Source: Salpingoeca rosetta (lineage: Eukaryota; Opisthokonta; Choanoflagellata; Craspedida; Salpingoecidae). Taken from it: a stretch of 27,997 nt of DNA. The DNA lies in NCBI RefSeq assembly GCF_000188695.1, contig NW_004754929.1, forward strand, positions 1,640,234 through 1,668,230, in the 5' to 3' direction. Positions 1-27,822 of this stretch are shown here, piece after piece (the stretch's first letter is position 1; every line of letters starts with the position of its first letter). A model generated the notes under the pieces. It had not been told where the DNA came from, did not search any database, and worked only from the letters and a program-made list of their open reading frames with translations. Position numbers and translations under genes: made by a program.

Positions 1-125
1 ACACACACACGCACGCATGGGGGAGGTGTCAAGGGGAGTATTACCAAAGGATGCAAACGGAGGGGACTGCACACATCCAAGAACCCCCCCCCCGCATGCA
101 CACGTACACATGTGTGCTCACTCAC

Positions 126-862
126 CGCTGGCTGTGGGAATGGGCGCGAATGCGGTCAATAATGACCTGCGAAATCAACACACGATGCAGGTGAGCGGTA
201 ACGACAGCAGGAACGTCGTACCGAATGCATGTGTACACGAATATGTGCACACACACACACACGTACACACACGCGCACGCACACATCATTCCCCTTCGTC
301 TCAACACATGAACAAAATTATTGACACCATCACCAGCAACCCTTCACCTCCCTTTCCTCCTGTCCTCCTTCGTTCCATCTCACCTTGTCTGCGGCAATGT
401 AGCCACCAGCGCCCCCAAAGCTCTTGGTAAACGTGCCCATCATGATATCGATGTCATTCACGTCGCAGCCAAAGTGCTCCACAACCCCGCGACCGGTTGG
501 GCCGAGCGCGCCGATGCTGTGCGCCTCGTCCAAGTACACATACGCGCCGTACTTCTTCTTCAGGCGAATGACCTCCGGCAGGTTCACCAGCGAGCCCTCC
601 ATGCTGTACACGCCCTCCACCACAATCAGAATCTTGCGCCAGGGGCGGTGCGTGCGTGGCTGGCCCTCGATGATGGACGTGCGCAGGATGCTCTCAAGAT
701 GCTCCATGTCTGATCAGCGTCGGTGGCGTATTGACCATGGTGTTGGTGGCAGCGGTGGTGGTGACGGTGGTGGCAACGGCAACGCACGTGAGCATGCTTT
801 GGGTGCTGAGGCGGAATGTGCATTTACAGCACACATGTACGCACACACACACACACACACAC

Positions 863-893
<31 letters not shown>

Positions 894-2298
894 AATGCAA
901 ATGCACGAACAGCAGGCTGCACTGCCCAACCAACCGTTGTGGCGGAAGACCTTGATCTTTGCGCCGGTGAGGCGGGCGCCAAGGACGAGGGAGGCATGGT
1001 TCAACTCGTCGCTGATCAGCAGACACCCCTACACGAACACATGCACATGCATACAGTGCAAGCATGGTTGTGGGTGGATGGGTGAGTCGTGGGTTAGAAT
1101 GAGCGCACACACGAGAAAGGAAAATGCCAATCTGCCGAGCACCAAAACAATGGAGGCACACAGACACAGATACAGGCACATACACACACACATTTACACA
1201 GACATACACGCGCAAAGGTGAGCGAGCAGCCATGGCATTGAGCACCTTGCCGACGAGGACGGGCATGTTTGTTGAGTTTGTTGCGAATCCCATGCCAAAG
1301 ACCATTGCATCCTCCTTGCCAATGAAGCGAGCAACACAGTCCTCAAGCTCCTTGTGAATTGTACTCGTGCCTGAAAGAGTGGCGACGAAGGGGGCACAAG
1401 CCGTGGTAATTCTGTGAGAAGGTGTGACGACACCACGATGCAAACTGGCACCAGTCGAGGGACAGAAGCAGGGGGAGAGACAGACGGATAGAGTAACACA
1501 TCGACACATGCATGTACACACACACATGCACACACACACACACACATATGAGGCAGGCCAAAACGAACCGAGCTCAGCGCGTGGGCTGGAGTAGGTGACA
1601 CCGTACTTCTTGATGGCATCAATGGTGGCGTCGGCACAGGGGCCTGACGATGACGATGATGGTGGTGGTGGTGGTAATGGTGATAGCAGTTAGCATGTGC
1701 ATGACAAGAAAGTGGATGTGACTGCACCACTCACGAACAACTGCACTGTTGTTGTGGCGCTTGTTGACACGAGTGCGAGCCACTTCATCACTCACACACT
1801 ACCATGTCCATGGCCTGCCCAACAATGACGCGCAAGGCGTAAACAAACAAAAGTGGACCACGCACCCTTGTTCTCGGCAAAGCCAAGGTAGTTGTATGAT
1901 CCGAGGTTGATGTACGACTTCTTCTCACCCGTGGGCCTGCACCAACCAAAGCAAATGCGTGTGAGAGCTTGTGGGCGTACTGTCACCGGTTGCTTTTGCT
2001 TGCAGCGTGCGCTGCGTTGAGTGTGCATGTGCGCTCGTGTGTACATGTGCAGGTGACATGCTGTGTACATGTGTACGTGTGTGAATGCGTGCATGCACAA
2101 AACTGTGCGGTTGTCTGGGCAAAGTGTGTATCAACGTACTGGAAGGTCCATCCGTGGTCCTTTGATTCGCGCTCGACAAGGGTGAAGGTGGAGCCAGGCG
2201 TGCTGCAGATGGGGCGGTTCCAGCAGTCGCGGATGCGGCGGTACAGGTTGCGGGTGTAGAACGCCTCAAAGTCGCGGTACAGTGGCGGGAAGCTCTGG

Positions 2299-2365
<67 letters not shown>

Positions 2366-3108
2366 GCGTGCGTGCGTGCATGTGGTTGTGGTGTTGGCAA
2401 GGCGTGTGAGATTTAGCAGAGCAGCAGGGGAATGAGCAAGCAGCGCGGCAATCAGAAAACAGCGGCTGACTGGGGCGGGGGAAACACGCACACACCCTCG
2501 CAGACAACACTGTTGCAGACACCCTCGCAGACAACACTGTTGCAGACACAAGCGCAGCATCACAGACACACACACACACACACGGACACAGACACAGACA
2601 CAGACCCACACAGACAGCCACATGCTGGCAGCACTGAGGCTCACCTTCATCTTGCTCATTTCCTTGGCGGTCTTGGACTGCTCGAAGTTGTGGTTGCGCA
2701 TAAAGTCGCGAAGGCGGCCGTACAGGAAGAGCACCGCGTATCCAAGGTACGTCATCACCGCCACCCAAAAGGGCGTTGGCTCAAAGTCCTGCATGCACAG
2801 CGGCGCGGGAAACCAAAACCAGGCATACAGCATGGCAGCAACAAAGTTTGCATGAGCGTACACAATACCAGGCGCACACAAGACCTGGACAACCGGTTAC
2901 TGGCTGGCACTCCTGACATGCATGTCATTGCCTTCCAGCACACAAAACAAAGTACATGCACCGCGCGCACACATACATACACAGACAACAGCACACACAC
3001 ACACACATACACACAGACATACACATACACAACACGCACCTCCTGAAAGACAGCGCCCTCCTCCTGCTGCTGGCCTTTCTTGGCCTGCTTCTTGGTTGCA
3101 GAAGCCAT
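126..3108 (-). CDS. SPTLC2: Serine palmitoyltransferase subunit 2 (LCB2), C-terminus beyond left edge
   Basis: PLP-dependent catalytic subunit that condenses serine with palmitoyl-CoA, the first step of sphingolipid synthesis, in the ER membrane together with an SPTLC1 partner. Nine exons join in phase: 3108-3040, 2788-2645, 2294-2140, 1936-1866, 1643-1569, 1370-1246, 1028-935, 709-384 and 166-126. They encode about 366 residues, so roughly the last third of the family's usual 550 or so lies outside the window. After a basic N-terminus, residues 30-46 form a hydrophobic membrane segment next to a [16 protein letters not shown] motif. Then come FYTRNLY, the WNRPICS motif, [46 protein letters not shown] (D305, H308) and the Schiff-base motif GTFTKSFG with K340 as PLP lysine. 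The order and spacing match animal SPTLC2 closely. The ATG at 3108 lies shortly upstream of the conserved region. The 2140/1936 join uses donor GTACGT, which restores phase; the other junctions look routine. Confidence 0.95.
840..893. repeat. (CA)n tract in SPTLC2 intron 7
   Basis: About 54 bases of CA with an ATACATA interruption on the plus strand; TG in the sense RNA, in the 5' part of the intron (934 to 710). Confidence 0.9.
2298..2364. repeat. (TTG)22 tract touching the acceptor of SPTLC2 intron 2
   Basis: In the sense (minus) strand this is (CAA)22 running directly into the CAG acceptor at 2297-2295, so the splice acceptor is effectively the last, mutated unit of the repeat. Confidence 0.92.
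2492..2545. repeat. Perfect 27-base tandem duplication in SPTLC2 intron 2
   Basis: Two identical 27-base units, 2492-2518 and 2519-2545, beginning ACACCCTCGCAGACAACACT. There is no mismatch between them, pointing to a recent duplication. Confidence 0.95.
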
Positions 3109-3461
<353 letters not shown>

Positions 3462-3848
3462 ATGGCGGAGAAGAATGTGGTGCACAAGCGCATCGTGTAT
3501 GGAAACACGGCACACATCATTGAACGATCGCCAGACTCGCCACACACGCACGAGTGGAAGCTTTACGTCCAAAGCGCAACCAACGAGGTACGGTGTGTGC
3601 GCGCGGCGCATGCTCGAGCTGATGATGCGACCCTTCAAGTCCAGACACACAAGCCATGTATGGATGCGTCCAAACACACAGACCATGGGTGTATGTGTAA
3701 TCACTCACACGCGAGCACCTCTTCCACTCACACCCAAACACACACACACACACACATGTGCAACCATATGTGCAGCCACTGGAGAACTTTGTGAAGAAGG
3801 TGACATTCACGTTGCACCCCAGCTTCAAACCCCCAACACGAGGTCGTG

Positions 3849-3881
<33 letters not shown>

Positions 3882-5025
3882 CAATGAGCATATGTGTCCT
3901 AGTGATTGCGTATCCATGTGTTTTCTACCGCAGACTCATGTTGGTGATTCTACATTTGTACGCAGTCGTGGATAAGCCGCCCTTCCAAGTTGTGGAGAAT
4001 GGCTGGGGCGAATTCGAGGCACAAATCAAAATTCAGTTCCACCCAACAACCCTCAAGTCGGTGAGTCCAGTGGGTTTATGTTGTGTGGATGTGCGTGTGT
4101 GTGTATTTTTGCGTGTGTCTGTGTGTCTTTGCGTGTTTGTGCATGCCTTGATTTGTGTTGGACAGTCGTGTCGCTTGAATGACATATGTTTTCGCTTTCC
4201 TTCTTGTGTCCGTAATCTCCGCTCTTCGCCGCACCCGCCTGCAGATGACGCTTCGACACATTGTGCGGCTGTTCCCGAGCGACAAAACCATCACCGCCGA
4301 CGACAACTCCGTTGTCGCGGAGAGCTTTGACGAGCTGGTGTGTGTTTGTGCTTGTGTGCGTGTGCTTGTGCATGCGCCTGTGGGTGGGCAGCTGGTTCTT
4401 AGCTGCTGTTTTCTTTCTTGCTGCTTGACGGCTTGTCAGCGCCTCATCTGCTCACCTCATACACATCATACACACGCACACACACGCACACGCACACACA
4501 CACACACACGCACACACACACGCACACGCACACACACACACACACACGCACACATCACACCTCCTCTGATTTGTTGTGAACCCATGCTGCCAGGTGTTTT
4601 CCAACCCTTCTGATTCCATGGCCAAGTACCTCAACAAAGAGCCGAGCCCCATGCTGCAGCCCCGCGCTCGTGATTGTATGTTCTTGCGTCATTTGCGGAC
4701 AAGGAACAGCCAAGTGTTGTTGAACTTTATCTTCCCCCCCCCTCTTGCCTCCCCGCGTCCGCTCAACTGAGCATGTAGTTATCACTTGTCCATCTACTCC
4801 TGACGTGTCTGTTTGTTCATTTGCATGTGTGTGTGCATGGCACAGATGCCGCAGTGGAAACGCAGCAGCTGAAGGCAATACAGGCGGCGAAAGCAGACTT
4901 GGAGGCGCAAATGGCAGCCGTACAAAAACAGCACAAGGTGCGTACACAAGCGCTTGTGCGTGTTTGCGTGTGTTTGCATTTGTGTGTTTGCATTTGTGTT
5001 TTTGTAAGTTTGTGTTTGCGCGTTT

Positions 5026-5064
<39 letters not shown>

Positions 5065-5359
5065 CGTGTGCGTATGTGTGTGTTTGTGTGTTGTCTACAG
5101 CTGGTGTTGTCGTGGTACAACCATGATTGCCAGATTGCAACAGCCCGACAGCGTCTCGTTCTTTGTGTGACACACTCAGCCTTCATCATGCTCCAAACTC
5201 AGACTATCACATGCACGCACTCTCATACACGCATATGCACACACACACACACACACACGTGCACGCACACACGCACACTGCGCACCTTGTTTTCAACAGG
5301 CTTTGGAAGAGGAATCGGTTGCCTTGAATCAAGAGCTGGCACAGTTGCAGCGTGAATGA
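3462..5359 (+). CDS. YEATS4: YEATS domain protein, GAS41/YEATS4 type
   Basis: Acyl-lysine reader and shared subunit of chromatin complexes (SRCAP/TIP60 in animals, SWR1/NuA4 in yeast); nuclear. Seven exons join in phase: 3462-3587, 3776-3842, 3966-4060, 4245-4337, 4594-4675, 4846-4937 and 5300-5359, giving 204 residues and TGA (human GAS41 is 227). The YEATS fold covers roughly residues 8-140: IVYGN, HTHEW (29-33), the LHPSF segment, then KPPF and the hallmark GWGEFE (77-82). The C-terminal 50 residues are heptad-like and Gln/Glu/Leu-rich, matching the family's coiled coil. The acceptor at 3966 was chosen because it gives VVDKPPF in phase; an earlier AG near 3931 would add unrelated sequence. 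One cage position that is Tyr in human GAS41 (Y74, by my alignment from memory) is Phe59 here. Confidence 0.93.
4465..4556 (+). repeat. CA/CACG tract in YEATS4 intron 4
   Basis: About 90 bases of CA with frequent CG units in the 3' half of intron 4338-4593. The 5' half begins GTGTGTGTTTGTGCTTGTG, its approximate complement. Confidence 0.9.
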
Positions 5360-5989
5360 CTGCTCACCCCCCCCCCAAACACACATCTTTTAACTGACGT
5401 GCAATGTACATACATCCATCCATACATACACATACATGACTGGATAGCTGGAGCATGGACACGAGGCAAGTGGAGAGGGGCAGTCAAGAAAGTGGAGGGG
5501 AGCGGCAGAGAAGCAGGCCACATCAAGGGAGCAACAACACACAACAGCCACAACCACAACAACCACAACAGCAACAACATGCCATCTCCGCAGAAGAACC
5601 ACCCCCACAAGCTTTGTTCATGAGCGATGCCGTTTGATTTTCTTTGACAACTTTCTCCGTTCCTCCCTGCACCGCCTCCCACAAACAAAAAAAAAAAAAA
5701 AGCCGCGAAAGCACACACAAGAGCAAACAACACATCATCAGTGCAAGGCGTTTGGGGGCTGTGCTTGTGTTTGTTGCCACTCCCACACACCCCTTCTTGT
5801 TCTTTCTGTGCATTCACACAACACCTCTTCACTTCTTATTGTTATTTGTGCACGAGCGAGTGAGCCAGCGAGCAGCAACGTTTGGGTTTTGTGTGCGTGT
5901 GCTTGTGGTGAGGAGCAGTCGGTGTGGTCAGCAACCCAGTCAACGAAGGACGCCTGTTTTGCTCCCCGTGACGACTTGACTCGTGCATC
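5360..5989 (+). other. Spacer: YEATS4 3' UTR and myosin promoter/5' UTR
   Basis: 630 bases between two genes in the same orientation. It holds a C9 run (5368-5376), a CAACA-rich stretch (about 5530-5580), an A-run (about 5688-5702) and T-rich sequence. I found no AATAAA hexamer and no further conserved coding exon. Short open frames here have no family resemblance. Confidence 0.5.
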
Positions 5990-15231
<9,242 letters not shown>

Positions 15232-15887
15232 TTGCGCCGCGTGCAACCTCACCCAATTTAGTGCGGGCACAAACACCCTGCGCACGCTGATTGTTCTCTT
15301 TTGGTTTCATGCCAGTTGTGTTCCCCCCCCCTTCCCCCAAATGTCTTCGCGAGGGCGTGTCGTCCTTCCCACTTGCCTATTGCTTGTTTCCCACTGTATG
15401 CTGTTGCACCACACCCCTTTGTGTCTTATGGCTATTTCTCTACACTCTCTTCGTGTGCGTTTACTCTGTGCGTGTATGGTGCAAGTCCTTGTTCATTGTG
15501 AGCCCTCCCCGATGCGCGCTTGCGTCGGGCACCGTGTGCACAGTGCTCCTGTTGACTCATCAGTCACACGTGCATGCAAAGTATCCCAGTTCTTGGTCAC
15601 TCGAATGACAGGGCAACTGGGATGTTTCGTGCTACTCGTTTTTTCTGTTGTTTGCTGCTTGTGTTTTCGTTTCTTCGAAGCAGTTTGGGCCATGGTTTCA
15701 TGCTGGTTTCTTGCAACACCCCTCTCTTGCTTTCCGCTTGTAGCGCTATTGTTTGGCCGTTTGTGATGCATATGTGTGCAGGTGTGTGATGCGTGTTGAG
15801 GACATTTTTGTCCGTACTCGTCGCTGGGGCCGCATCACATCACGTGTTGACATTGACACCAGCACAATACAGTTCTTGTTGCTGCGG

Positions 15888-15893
15888 TTTATT
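15888..15893 (-). terminator. Candidate poly(A) signal AATAAA for DBF4
   Basis: The minus strand reads AATAAA here, about 295 bases past the DBF4 stop codon and beyond the CA tract. A hexamer can occur by chance, and nothing else supports it. Confidence 0.3.
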
Positions 15894-16045
15894 CACACGT
15901 CTCATCGTCAGTACAGGCCATCATCGTTGGCTTATCAAATGTACACCAGAGTCGTTCAGCAGTCACCTCGTTACAAACCCGTTGGGTGTGAGGCTGGGAG
16001 CAAGAGTCATTGATTGGTATGAACAATACGGGACGTAGCCGATCG

Positions 16046-16086
16046 CACACACACACACACACACGCACACACACACACACGCACAC

Positions 16087-16178
<92 letters not shown>
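16046..16178. repeat. (CA)n tract directly after the DBF4 stop codon
   Basis: About 133 bases of CA on the plus strand with a few G breaks. It begins only 7 bases past the minus-strand TAA (16188-16186), so the DBF4 3' UTR opens with a long UG repeat. Confidence 0.93.
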
Positions 16179-16180
<2 letters not shown>

Positions 16181-16185
16181 TGGCT

Positions 16186-24437
<8,252 letters not shown>

Positions 24438-25054
24438 GGTGTCGAGGTGAGAGGTCGGCGGAGGTTCGTGGCTGCAGCACGGGTGTCCGCAACCATCAGC
24501 TCACACACTACCACGTCTTTGCACGCGCGCACAAAGCGGCGTCGTGGATAGTGAGTGCAATGTAACGTGGGCGCTGCTTGGCGATGAACCTGCCCGCCCA
24601 GTGTCCACTTTCAGCTGCTTGCCGGTGCTATATGTGCTGTTGGGTGGGTTGTGCTTGCGAACAGATTTCCCGCCAGCTTGAGAGTGTCCTTCACTGGCCT
24701 GTGCACTGTTGGTGTTGGTTATCTCTCTCTCTCTTCTCTCTTTCTTGTCGTCTTGTCACCTCTCTCAACCACTCCTGCTGCTGCTGCGTCTCCTCCCCCT
24801 CTGTTCTTCTCCCTTTGTGCTCCTTTGTGTCGATCCTTCCGCTCAAACACCAACCACCAGCCCCACACACCCGCCAACACAATCGTCGCTGGAATTGAGA
24901 TTTGCGCGCGAACCAGTCTCGAATATTATGCGTATTTTCAGCTAATTGTCAACAAGCACCGCAGAAAAAGCGGACGGTGTGTGTGTGTGTGTGTGTGTGT
25001 GATGAGTGTGCGTGTGTGTTGAATGTGTGTGTGATGTGTGTGATGTGTGGTGCA
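24438..25054 (-). other. Spacer: MED7 3' UTR and DBF4 promoter/5' UTR
   Basis: 617 bases between two tandem minus-strand genes. It includes a CT-rich stretch (24721-24747, GA-rich in sense) and TG repeats near 24980-25045 just past the MED7 stop. No AATAAA was seen on the minus strand. A plus-strand open frame at 24578-24898 shows no family resemblance. Confidence 0.5.
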
Positions 25055-25063
25055 TCAAGACGC

Positions 25064-25137
<74 letters not shown>

Positions 25138-26272
25138 GGTCTGAACCCAGGATGCCATCGGCATGATCAATGTGTCGTTGAATCTCAGCAGCCAAAGACT
25201 CGCGCTGTTGAATCTGCTCCATCAGCATCACCTTCACGGTTTCCATGGCCTGGCATGTGTGTGTGTGTGTGTGCATGCATGCAATGCGTTTGAGTTGTGA
25301 CTCGCAATGGACTGTCGAGTCGAACCGCAATACTAGAGAGGGGAGTGCTTGCTTCTGCTGCGAGCGTCGCACCTGGTGAGGGCGGAATTCGTTGACGAGG
25401 TGATGGATGTTGAAGAAGATGACGCGTAGCCGCTCCAACGCCGCATTCCTCTGAGCAAGGAAAACAAAATGAGTGCGCACGCACACACACACACACACAC
25501 ACACACTCGCAAGTACAGAGCAGCACACACTCACACAATCACTAACTAACACACACACACACACACACACACACTCGCAAGCACAGAACAGCACACGCAC
25601 ACGCAAGCACAGAACAGCACACGCACACGCAAGAGTACACGCACGCACTGGCTTTCAGGCATAAACACACACACACATACACACACGCACACGCACACAT
25701 ACCTGATCAATAGCACCGGCTGTTGCATGGTCCAACACCTCAAGAAAAGCCTTGAGCCCCTCCTTATTCAGCCGTTTGATTTCCTGTGCATGAGCTTGAG
25801 ATTGGCATATCCAGTGACAGGTGCGTGACACGTATTGTCAACTGCATTGTAAGCTACACTGCAACAGATTGTGCCGACAAGAATTCTCAAGCGTGCAGTA
25901 ACATCAACACACGCAAATATACACACGCACACAAGTACGAGGGCACCACGACACAAGCAAGCAAACCAACAAACAAAGTGCACAACCAACATACTTGAGT
26001 GTTCCAAGTCAGCCATGACCGGCAATCCACTGTCCTTGAGAGCAGGCAACATCATGGTCTCCAGCTGACAATCACGCGGATAGCATAAATGACACGGCAG
26101 GAGTAAGCGGACGCTGCAATCAAGGAATGCAAACACTGTCCATGGGGCCACAGCAGCAGTGCATGCATGAACACTGTCAAGCTTATATTGCCGTTGGCAC
26201 ACACATGCAACCACGGCAAGACACATATAGGCTGGAGCGCACAAACACGAAAGCGCACACTGCACGCGCATA

Positions 26273-26342
<70 letters not shown>

Positions 26343-26737
26343 CGACACAGGTGACACTTTTCAACCATCGCACGCTCCATTACATTCACGGGTTGGCCGT
26401 AGAGAAGGAACTGTGGCCCGGGAGGTGCAGGCGGCGCGGGCGCCGTGCCATTTTCAACGGCTACAACCCCACCATCGGGTGCGGACACGCGAACATCATC
26501 GCGCGCACATCAGACAATGCCAACCACGCAAGCATCGAAGTGTCATGTCAGTGTCGCAGCCAAGGTCGCGGTAACGTTCACCGCTTGACGTTCATACAAA
26601 CACGAAGAAGGATTGCCACCGAAACTGGAAATTGCACGCATACACACGAGCCACTGCGCAGCCTTCAAGCCCTCAACCCACGCACCTTCATCTGTGTACT
26701 GTTGGTAGAAGACTGGCGGTGCCGGGAAGTCACCCAT
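25055..26737 (-). CDS. MED7: Mediator complex subunit 7
   Basis: Middle-module subunit of Mediator, pairing with MED21 and MED31 to link activators to RNA polymerase II; nuclear. Exons: 26737-26686, 26460-26384, 26064-25995, 25794-25703, 25450-25373 and 25249-25055, about 187 residues (human 233). It opens with FPAPPVFYQQYTDE, then a Pro-rich APAPPAPPGPQFLLYGQP, ALKDSGLP, AQEIKRLNKEGLKAFLEVLDHA, and the family signature FFNIHHLVNEFRPHQ followed by AMETVKVMLMEQIQQR. Order and spacing match MED7. Two splice choices are soft: exon 2 may end at 26390 (donor GTGAAT) instead of 26384, and exon 4 uses an AAG acceptor at 25796-25795, chosen because it alone keeps phase and gives the conserved HxxEIKRLN. 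The protein ends in 25 Gln, Ala, Ser and TGA, replacing the acidic C-terminus of animal MED7. Confidence 0.92.
25064..25138 (-). repeat. (CAA)25 coding repeat: C-terminal polyglutamine of MED7
   Basis: Perfect CAA codons in frame, followed by GCG TCT TGA. The repeat therefore forms the last 25 of about 187 residues before a two-residue end. Confidence 0.92.
25501..25637. repeat. 26-base minisatellite with CA runs in MED7 intron 4
   Basis: Two perfect adjacent 26-base units at 25577-25602 and 25603-25628 (each starting GCAAGCACAGAACAGCACAC), followed by a partial third. A diverged copy lies upstream near 25508, so an older unit was probably duplicated recently. Confidence 0.85.
26275..26340. 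repeat. (CA)n tract in MED7 intron 2
   Basis: 66 bases of pure CA on the plus strand, TG in the sense RNA, lying in the first third of the intron after the donor near 26389/26383. Confidence 0.92.
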
Positions 26738-26911
26738 GGCGATGGATGACAGCGAGCGAGAGCAGCGATGACGTGCGAGAGAAGTCAAGCAAGAACCAGC
26801 CAGCGGACGTTTGATGCGGTTGTGGATGATTTGTGAACGTTTTCTTTCTATTTTCGGCACAACGCGGTCCGTGCTCACTTCACACACCAACAACACACAC
26901 GCACGGCAGCC
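26738..26911. promoter_or_regulatory. Compact bidirectional promoter between MED7 and the gene at 26912
   Basis: Only 174 bases separate two divergent ATG codons. The sequence is AT-richer in the middle (TTCTTTCTATTTTC near 26840-26855) and CAACACACA-rich near the right-hand ATG. Both 5' UTRs must be very short. Shared control is inferred from spacing. Confidence 0.6.
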
Positions 26912-27678
26912 ATGTCGAAGCGGCCGCGTGTGGAGCGGCGCCCACGGCTTGGGCCAGCGATATACGACAATGCCAAGCGGTTGAGACAGAAGCAGAGTAT
27001 CTTGGACACGCTCATGAAGACAAGTACGTCGCTGCTGGTCGCGTGCCTCCTCACGCACGCTGGGAACGTTCCGAGTCACACATGTGGTGCACATGTGCTT
27101 GTGTGGATGTGGTGTGGGGAGGGGGGTTGCAACGCGCTGCGAACATGAACAACTTTCCTGACAACGCACACGCACACACACACACACACACACACATACA
27201 CATACACACACACGCACACGCACACGCACACATACACACACACGCGCACACGCACACGCACACGCACACGCACACACACACACACACATACACATACACA
27301 CACACGCACACGCGCACACGCACACACATGCACACACACACGCACACACGCGCATACATACATAACTTTGTGCGCTTGGTGGACGGTTTGCGTTTGCGTT
27401 TCGCAGAAGCCTTCACAGAGTCGTGGTCCTACTTGCAGCGATTCGGCATTACTTGGCATGTGAGTGTGTGAAAGGCAGACATGCGCTTGCTGTCAAGCTA
27501 CCATTGCGAGCGTGATGGCTGTGTGAAGAGCTCCTGGAAGCAAGCCGCGTTAGCCGCCTTTGACGACTGCGTTTGCGCTCACCCATTGTTCCTTCCTGCT
27601 GCTTGTGAACAGTGGAGAACAAAACCATGGCTGGTTCCCGAGTCCGAGGACCGCGACTACATGAGTGCAAACGAAAAG
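26912..27678 (+). CDS. Unidentified gene, first three exons, continues past right edge
   Basis: I do not recognise this protein. Three in-phase exons are seen: 26912-27023, 27407-27459 and 27613-27678, with donors GTACGT, GTGAGT and GTACGT. Together they encode about 77 residues beginning MSKRPRVERRPRLGP, with a strongly basic N-terminus, a predicted helix (NAKRLRQKQSILDTLMK), an aromatic stretch ESWSYLQRFGITWH and then WRTKPWLVPESEDRDYMS. The basic start could be a nuclear or mitochondrial signal. Support comes from codon use, clean splice sites and the very short divergent spacer to MED7. The gene has no stop in the window after 27678. Exon 3 is the least certain. Confidence 0.6.
27162..27358. 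repeat. Compound (CA)n/(CACACG)n repeat in intron 1 of the unidentified gene
   Basis: Nearly 200 bases of CA with periodic CG and TA interruptions on the sense strand, in the 3' half of intron 27024-27406. Confidence 0.9.
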
Positions 27679-27763
27679 GTACGTTCAATGAATACCTGCC
27701 CTTGTGCGTCTGTGCGTCTCTGTGTGTGCGTGTGTGGGTGGGTGGGTGGGTATGTGCTTGCGC

Positions 27764-27822
<59 letters not shown>

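Larger units (their letters stand above)
15232..16185. other. Convergent 3' region between myosin and DBF4
   Basis: 954 bases holding the 3' ends of two genes that face each other. The left two thirds are pyrimidine-rich on the plus strand with many short open frames and no recognisable protein. The right end is a long CA tract. No AATAAA was seen for the myosin; a minus-strand AATAAA is listed separately. Confidence 0.5.

Noticed and set aside
3930..3965. An earlier acceptor for YEATS4 exon 3 (near 3931)
   Set aside because: It would insert sequence absent from the YEATS family; acceptor at 3966 gives the conserved VVDKPPF directly.
24578..24898. 106-residue plus-strand frame rich in Cys, Leu and Ser
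   Set aside because: Translation of a CT-rich promoter stretch; no conserved motif and no splice partners.
25501..25637. CRISPR-like array (repeat plus spacer look)
   Set aside because: The 26-base units are directly adjacent with no unique spacers, and the genome is eukaryotic and intron-rich.
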